From 2-02-FULL-45-10 sp046590235 (lineage in GTDB: Bacteria > Patescibacteriota > Patescibacteriia > Magasanikbacterales > GWA2-37-8): a DNA stretch of 64,000 nt. The DNA is taken from NCBI GenBank assembly GCA_046590235.1, contig JBKJTY010000032.1, positions 1 through 64,000 on the forward strand. Reading direction: 5' to 3'. The notes beneath the pieces were generated by a model. The model saw nothing but the letters and a program-made list of their open reading frames with translations. It was not told the origin of the DNA and did not search any database. The first letter of the stretch is position 1, and every line of letters starts with the position of its first letter. A program made the position numbers and the translations under genes. Shown in pieces: positions 58,889 through 64,000 of the stretch.

Positions 58889-61726
58889 ATGCCTCCATCA
58901 ATAAAATCAGCAGGGACTTCGTCCACAAAAACGCAATCACAGACCACCACCTCACTACAGCTTATTTTGGCTATAGCACTTCTTGCAATCTCGGGCAGTG
59001 CAGCATTCGTTACTGCTCCATCAATTAACGTATCATCCAACCTTACTTGTAAAGATACCGACGGTGGCAACATGCCAAATGTTTTTGGTGAAATTGTTAT
59101 AACCAACAAACTTACCAATGTCCGCAAGACGGTAGCTGCTGATACTTGTATTTCAGACCTCATCATCTCCGAAACAATCTGTAACGCAAAAGAAAAAAGC
59201 GGCCATTCTACTGCACCTTCCAAATGTTCCAATGGTACATGCCAAAAAGGTGTTTGCGTCCCTACTAAAGTAGCGCCTCCGTTACCTGTAACTAGTTTTA
59301 ATTTTTTAAAACATCCGAGTTCAACACCTATTACCGTTCTTCCAAGCATGTCGAACGTGATATTAGGCCGTTTTATCGCCCGCTCTACGGGAGCTGAAGT
59401 CATTTTAGGTGAAATCGGATTAAGTTTTGTAGTTAATAAACCAAATCTTTTGTACGGTAATTATGTCGTAAAGCTTAACGGCACACCAATTAGCACAGAT
59501 GCTGTTACCAGAATTGCTAATTCTGGCTCTCAACTAACAACTATAACACTTACCACTCAACGTGCCCTGCCAATCGGTGATAATACTATTACCGTGGAGG
59601 CTTCCATAGGTAGCTCTGCCATGAATGGCGGAGTAATCCTCACTTATCTTGATTTAAGTAAGATAAAACAAGTGGGGGCCGGACAAATGTATTATGACCC
59701 GGGTGTGCAGTCGCTCAGTAGTGATGCGGTTACCGTTCAAACAGGTGCACTCCAGGTTACAACTTTACCAAGCCCTCCTGCGCAAACCGTAGAAGTTGGC
59801 ACAAGCAATGTTACTCTAGCAATGTTTGAACTTAATGCCGGCACAGTTTCGTCTGGTGATGATGTAAAGGTTACCAAGCTAATTTTTACCGACAAATTAG
59901 GTGGCACAGCTGCTTTTACCAATATTCGTAATTTAGTTTTACTCGACCAATCCGGCAACCCACTAGCTACATCAGCTGCTACAACTGTTAATAGCGCTGC
60001 TACTACCTTTACCCTTGTTAATCCTCTTATTGTTCCAAAGACTGGTTCTCTAACCCTCACCTTAAAGGGTGATGTTGTTGGTGGAACAAATGGCACACAC
60101 ACCTTTAGCATCTCCAGTGTTGCTAATGTTAAAGCCCAAGAAAAAAGTACAGGAAACTTGATTTCTCCAGTACTGGGTACCGGCGCTGGTCAAATGATTA
60201 CCCTTAAAGTTACTCCACCGCCAGTAGCTGGCGCTGGTGCTTTACGAGTCACCACACTATCAACGCCGCCAGCACAAACTGTAGCTATTAATAGTACCAA
60301 CGTTGTTTTGGCCATGATAGAACTTAATGCTTTAGCTGTTTCTTCCGGTGAAGATGTTAGAATAAGTAAGGTAGTAGTAAATGACAAGTTAACTGGTGCT
60401 GCGCAATTTTCAGATATTGGTAACTTAGTTATCTATGACCCAAATGGAAACCCACTACTTACAACCGGTAATACAGCAATGAATTCAGCAACAACCGCTT
60501 TCACTTTTGTAACTCCTTTGGCAGTGCCTAAATCAGGATCAATTACACTTACTCTTAAAGCGGATATTATTGGCGGGGTAGGCGGAACTCACACCTTTAG
60601 TGCAAGTAGCCAGTCGTCAGACATGGTTGCTGTCGGGAAGGTAAGCGGTAACACAATTATCCCTACCTTTGGTACTGGTACCGGTCAACCGATTACTATC
60701 GATAATAGTTCACCTAATCTAGCATTTTCACTTGTATCTGGAAGTAACGCTAGCCCAAGCCTTAGCCAGAATGTTATCCTCGATCAGAAAAATGTACCTG
60801 TTTTTGCTTTCAAAATGACAGCCTTAACAGAACCGATCAAACTGACTTCGCTCAAACTTACAGCTGCTGGAAAAATTAGTCCTTATGATTTTGTTAATAT
60901 CCGCCTATATAGAAACAATGAAACAACTCCCTTTGCTTCTGCTTCCCAACTTTCTCCATGTACAAGCAGCGGCTGTTCCTTTACTTGGCTAGCTACTGAT
61001 AATTTATTACCAAACCCTATTCAACTGGGGGCGCCTGTAACAGTGTATGTTAAAGCCGACATTGGCCCAGTAGGTGCGGCGGCACTTGGTGACAGTGTTG
61101 TCTTTTCACTAACTGACGCAACCAGCGTTTCAGCTAAGGGTACTGTCTCGGGAATAAACGCTAACGCACAAGGTTTACCTATTCGGTCAGCCGGCACTCT
61201 CTTTATTAACCCGTTCAGTGTTACAATGTCGCCAGACTATCCTTCTTCTGGATCGAGTCAAACTCTCGCAATCATAAACAACAGTCCAATTGCTCGTTTT
61301 AAAATAACGAATAATGGTACAGCAAAAATCTCTCTTGAACGAATTGCTTTCACCGATTTAGGAACGCACACTGGTAACACCACATTGTACAGCTTAAAAT
61401 ACTCTCACCAAAATAGTTCAAATAGTCCGGTTAATACTGCTATCGCTTCAAATAACGACGGATTAAATTTCAATCTTCCAGAAGATAAAATCACTATTGA
61501 TGGTGGCGCGTACCGCTACATTACTGTAAGTATCGCAAACATTGGCGGTGCTGTTTCTGAAGATGCGTGGCAACTTTCTATCAAACCAATCGACAATGTT
61601 TGGTTCAGTGCTTTAGAAGCTGACCTTGGTTACGACGCTAACGGCTCCGGAACACTTTCTGGCAAAACCACCCATTTATATCCTGATGGTGGCAACCAAA
61701 TGGTTGGAGCTATCGTAAAACAATAA
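58889..61726 (+). CDS. Large surface protein with internal repeats, 945 aa
   Basis: One N-terminal hydrophobic segment (about 22-41) acts as a signal or anchor. A Cys-rich module follows (Cys at about 53, 85, 96, 111, 116 and 121). Two similar beta-rich repeats of about 165 aa lie at roughly 285-450 and 450-615, each starting with TT-x-L-x(2)-PPAQTV. Further beta domains rich in Thr, Ser and Asn run to the end. There is no LPxTG motif. Probably a cell-surface or S-layer-like protein; exact role unknown. Confidence 0.75.
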   Translation: MPPSIKSAGTSSTKTQSQTTTSLQLILAIALLAISGSAAFVTAPSINVSSNLTCKDTDGGNMPNVFGEIVITNKLTNVRKTVAADTCISDLIISETICNAKEKSGHSTAPSKCSNGTCQKGVCVPTKVAPPLPVTSFNFLKHPSSTPITVLPSMSNVILGRFIARSTGAEVILGEIGLSFVVNKPNLLYGNYVVKLNGTPISTDAVTRIANSGSQLTTITLTTQRALPIGDNTITVEASIGSSAMNGGVILTYLDLSKIKQVGAGQMYYDPGVQSLSSDAVTVQTGALQVTTLPSPPAQTVEVGTSNVTLAMFELNAGTVSSGDDVKVTKLIFTDKLGGTAAFTNIRNLVLLDQSGNPLATSAATTVNSAATTFTLVNPLIVPKTGSLTLTLKGDVVGGTNGTHTFSISSVANVKAQEKSTGNLISPVLGTGAGQMITLKVTPPPVAGAGALRVTTLSTPPAQTVAINSTNVVLAMIELNALAVSSGEDVRISKVVVNDKLTGAAQFSDIGNLVIYDPNGNPLLTTGNTAMNSATTAFTFVTPLAVPKSGSITLTLKADIIGGVGGTHTFSASSQSSDMVAVGKVSGNTIIPTFGTGTGQPITIDNSSPNLAFSLVSGSNASPSLSQNVILDQKNVPVFAFKMTALTEPIKLTSLKLTAAGKISPYDFVNIRLYRNNETTPFASASQLSPCTSSGCSFTWLATDNLLPNPIQLGAPVTVYVKADIGPVGAAALGDSVVFSLTDATSVSAKGTVSGINANAQGLPIRSAGTLFINPFSVTMSPDYPSSGSSQTLAIINNSPIARFKITNNGTAKISLERIAFTDLGTHTGNTTLYSLKYSHQNSSNSPVNTAIASNNDGLNFNLPEDKITIDGGAYRYITVSIANIGGAVSEDAWQLSIKPIDNVWFSALEADLGYDANGSGTLSGKTTHLYPDGGNQMVGAIVKQ

Positions 61727-61734
61727 TTTGTAAA

Positions 61735-61767
61735 CAAAAAACCCAGTCACATCGACTGGGTTTTTTA
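61735..61767. terminator. Bidirectional terminator between the surface protein gene and ileS
   Basis: Arms AAAAAACCCAGTC/GACTGGGTTTTTT. Confidence 0.87.
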
Positions 61768-61774
61768 ATTCATA

Positions 61775-64000
61775 CTATTTTACTAAGCTCACTTTTAACT
61801 TTTGTCCATCAACATCAAGTTCTACCCCATCATTCTGTTTCTCAACTAATTCTTTAGCTGAGACATTCTTTAGTAGTTCGACTACTGATTCTTTAATAAG
61901 AGCTTTGATGTCTGCACTTGAGGTTTCGTATTCGATTACGACCTTGTCTTCGATAGTTAATTTTTGTTCTTTGCGTAATTGATTGATAGTACGAATAATT
62001 TCGCGCAATGTACCCTCTTTTTTAAGTTCAGGTGTGATTTCTGTATTGAGGGCGACAGTGAACTGATTTTCTGTCTTTGTTTTCCATTGTGTACCAGAAG
62101 GATTCTTTGCTGCATTCACAATGACAGCAGACTTCACATTCAACTCATCGGCGATAATCGTTAGCATATCTTTATGCAACTCACCACCAACATCAGACCA
62201 AACAGTTTCAATTGCACTGATCGTAAATTCACCGAGTGCTTGGCGCACCTTCATACCTGTTTCAGCACGAAGGGCTAAGCCGTATTCAACTAGTTTACGC
62301 ACAGTTCCCATCTGCTGCAGTAATGCTGTATCAAGTGCTTTCTTGTTAACCGTCGGCCAAACTTCTAGATGCACACTCTTGTTTTCGCCTTCTAATGTTT
62401 GGAAGATTTTTTCTGCAATGAAAGGTGTAAACGGCGCCATAACTTTGGATAGCGTCAATAAAACTTCACGAAGCGTACCGAGCGCTGCCTGCTTGTCGTC
62501 AGCGTCATCACCTTTGAAACGATCACGTGAACGGCGGACATACCATTGTGATAATTCGGTGACAAATTCAAGGATCGGACGCGGAGCTTGAGCTAATTCG
62601 TAGCGCTCCATATGCTCAGTTACATCGCTCACGAGTGTCTCGAGCTTTGCCATGACCCATCGATCAAGCACATGGGTGTCATTCCCGCGCAGGCGGGAAT
62701 CCAGGATACCATCACCGGCAAACATGCTGTAAAATTCGAGCACGTTGGTCGTAGTGTTGATCAATTTACTGAAAACTTCACGCACACCCGCCTCAGTAAA
62801 ATTTAGAGCTTCAGCTGCCACGACCGGTGAAGACATCAAGTAAAAACGTAGCGCGTCAGCACCATACTTTTCGAGTACCATGTTTGGATCTGGATAGTTC
62901 TGCAACTTTTTACTCATCTTTTTACCATCTTCAGCGAGTACGATACCATTCACAATGACATTCTCAAACGCCACTTTTCCAAATAGAGCGGTGCCTAGTA
63001 CATGTAGGTAATAAAACCACGCACGTGTCTGGTCCTGACCTTCCGCGATGAACTGCGCTGGAAAAGTATCATCAAATTTTTTCTTATTTTCGTATGGGTA
63101 GTGCACCTGCGCGTACGGCATGGAACCGGAATCAAACCAGGTATCAAGCACATCTGGAATACGCTTCATCGTGCCACCGCATTTACATGGGAACATGACT
63201 GCATCCATAACATGTTTATGCAGGTCGGTGACTTTTTGTCCGCTTACTTTTTCAAGTTCAGCAGCTGAACCAAATGCTTCAAACTTTTTACACTCACCGC
63301 ACTTCCACACCGGCATCACACTCGCCCAAAAACGCTGGCGAGAGATAGACCAGTCGCGCGCACCCTCGAGCCATTTACCAAAACGACCTTCTTTAATATG
63401 CTCCGGTGACCAATTAATGTTTTTAGCAAGCTTGAGAGCTTTATCTTTAACTTCAGTCACTTTTACAAACCATGACGATGTTGCATAGTTCAAAAGCGGG
63501 GTGTCACAACGCCAGCAATGTGGGTAACTATGTACGAGATTTTGCTTCAAGAAAAATAAATTGTGTTCTTGAAGATAGCGGATAATATTAATATCTGTTG
63601 CAAGGCGCACCTTATCGTCATCTGAACGTGGCTTCACTTCCTGCCCAGCAAAATCAGTCACTTCCGGCTTGAAGCGACCATCCATACCAACATGTTGCAC
63701 GAGCGGAACCTGTTCACGCTTACCGACTTTAAAGTCGTCTTCACCGAACGCTGGAGCGATATGCACGACACCAGTACCGTCAGTCGTTGTAACGAAATCA
63801 CCAGCTACGATACGGAAGGCGTTTTTAGTATCTTTGTAATATGGGAAGAGTGGATTGTATGATTTACCAACTAAGTCTTTAGTTTTTACAAACTTCGTCT
63901 CCCCTGTTAATTTCATTCGAGCAAAAGCAGTTTTTTCAAGGATATATGTTTCCGTTTTTCCCGCTTCAGTGGTGGCGGTGTATGAAACATATTCCAAATC
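61775..64000 (-). CDS. ileS: Isoleucyl-tRNA synthetase, C-terminal part (cut by window end)
   Basis: At least 741 codons of a class I synthetase; the 5' end, including HIGH, lies beyond the window. Visible are part of the editing domain (VVHIAPAFGEDDFKVG), the DTWFDSGSMPYAQ segment, KKMSKKLQNYPDP (KMSKS) and the anticodon-binding domain (LDRWVMAKLETLV). Two Cys pairs in the catalytic half (CGEC, CKCGG) may bind zinc. It contains the peptide DSRLRGND, encoded by a dRS3-like repeat, between the catalytic and anticodon domains. Confidence 0.95.
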   Translation of the reverse strand, partial: DLEYVSYTATTEAGKTETYILEKTAFARMKLTGETKFVKTKDLVGKSYNPLFPYYKDTKNAFRIVAGDFVTTTDGTGVVHIAPAFGEDDFKVGKREQVPLVQHVGMDGRFKPEVTDFAGQEVKPRSDDDKVRLATDINIIRYLQEHNLFFLKQNLVHSYPHCWRCDTPLLNYATSSWFVKVTEVKDKALKLAKNINWSPEHIKEGRFGKWLEGARDWSISRQRFWASVMPVWKCGECKKFEAFGSAAELEKVSGQKVTDLHKHVMDAVMFPCKCGGTMKRIPDVLDTWFDSGSMPYAQVHYPYENKKKFDDTFPAQFIAEGQDQTRAWFYYLHVLGTALFGKVAFENVIVNGIVLAEDGKKMSKKLQNYPDPNMVLEKYGADALRFYLMSSPVVAAEALNFTEAGVREVFSKLINTTTNVLEFYSMFAGDGILDSRLRGNDTHVLDRWVMAKLETLVSDVTEHMERYELAQAPRPILEFVTELSQWYVRRSRDRFKGDDADDKQAALGTLREVLLTLSKVMAPFTPFIAEKIFQTLEGENKSVHLEVWPTVNKKALDTALLQQMGTVRKLVEYGLALRAETGMKVRQALGEFTISAIETVWSDVGGELHKDMLTIIADELNVKSAVIVNAAKNPSGTQWKTKTENQFTVALNTEITPELKKEGTLREIIRTINQLRKEQKLTIEDKVVIEYETSSADIKALIKESVVELLKNVSAKELVEKQNDGVELDVDGQKLKVSLVK
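62676..62708. repeat. dRS3-like palindrome inside ileS, copy 3
   Basis: ATTCCCGCGCAGGCGGGAAT with flanks GTGTC and CCAGGATA lies in frame in ileS, encoding ILDSRLRGND on the minus strand. The core and close flanks match the intergenic copy at 1504-1531. Confidence 0.85.

Noticed and set aside
58870..59403. 177-codon minus-strand frame opposite the surface protein gene
   Set aside because: It overlaps the signal and Cys-rich region of a long plus-strand gene and has no promoter or start signal.
62121..62591. 156-codon plus-strand frame opposite ileS
   Set aside because: It lies antisense to a clearly conserved synthetase; its sequence is a shadow.
1..64000. UGA recoded as glycine, as in Absconditabacteria and Gracilibacteria
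   Set aside because: Several intact conserved genes, such as rlmH and a minor pilin, end at TGA at their expected C-termini, and no conserved gene has in-frame TGA.
1..64000. tRNA genes in intergenic gaps
   Set aside because: Gaps were read for the TTCGA/TTCAA arm and paired acceptor stems; nothing convincing was seen, though a covariance search was not possible.

Overview
The window is bacterial chromosome with the hallmarks of a Candidatus Patescibacteria (CPR) genome, plausibly of the Parcubacteria/ABY1 kind. The S10-spc ribosomal operon has no rpmD (L30). uS14 is the short zinc-binding type. TGA is an ordinary stop codon, so this is not a recoded Absconditabacteria/Gracilibacteria genome. 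The proteins are compact, and many lineage-specific orphans sit among housekeeping genes. Lineage is inferred from gene content, not from a search.

Layout. 1-1.6 kb: two orphan cassettes and a composite intergenic repeat. 1.6-13.9 kb (minus strand): tuf, rpsJ, then a promoter and a 400-nt structured leader with an apparent attenuator, then rplC-D-W-B-rpsS-rplV-rpsC-rplP-rpmC-rpsQ-rplN-X-E-rpsN-H-rplF-R-rpsE-rplO-secY. 14-15.9 kb: an acidic orphan and three cassettes. 15.9-19.3 kb (minus): str operon rpsL-rpsG-fusA with its own leader. 19.4-20.4 kb: two cassettes. 20.4-26.3 kb (minus): a sensory cluster of CheY-like receiver, NMT1-type binding protein, Cache-HAMP receptor, LivK-type binding protein and HAMP-PAS histidine kinase, with no transporter permease. 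26.5-31.7 kb: type IV pilus genes (pilB, pilC, four minor pilin-like genes and a convergent pilin). 31.7-38.4 kb: UvrD/PcrA helicase, tgt, rlmH and trpS, with three cassettes and a second copy of the composite repeat. 38.5-41.4 kb: membrane protein, ECF sigma factor, rplA and a membrane cassette. 41.5-48.4 kb: a deoxypyrimidine locus (dCMP deaminase, dNMP kinase-like, dUTPase, duplicated ThyX-like protein, thymidylate kinase) mixed with coiled-coil orphans. 48.5-52.3 kb: gatB, two paralogous orphans, ruvA and a NIF3-like gene. 52.4-57.7 kb: an operon of a double ATP-grasp ligase and three tandem GNAT/FemAB-like transferases behind a leader with an intrinsic terminator. 57.8-61.7 kb: a membrane-anchored Clp-type AAA protein with only the D1 module and a 945-aa repeat-containing surface protein. 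61.8-64 kb: ileS, cut by the window end and carrying a palindromic repeat inside its reading frame.

Two kinds of gene are visible. Housekeeping genes almost all start without a Shine-Dalgarno sequence, in A/T-rich context. Eleven small orphan genes (called cassettes here) each have their own near-consensus sigma-70 promoter, nearly all a good Shine-Dalgarno, visibly more G+C, and usually a strong hairpin at the 3' end. They sit singly or in small groups between operons.

The best candidates for undescribed biology are the ATP-grasp/triple-GNAT operon with its attenuator, the permease-less two-binding-protein sensory cluster beside the pilus genes, the cassette class, the S10 leader attenuator, and the composite repeat whose stem sequence changes while its pairing is kept. 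No tRNA, rRNA, CRISPR array, insertion sequence or prophage was seen.
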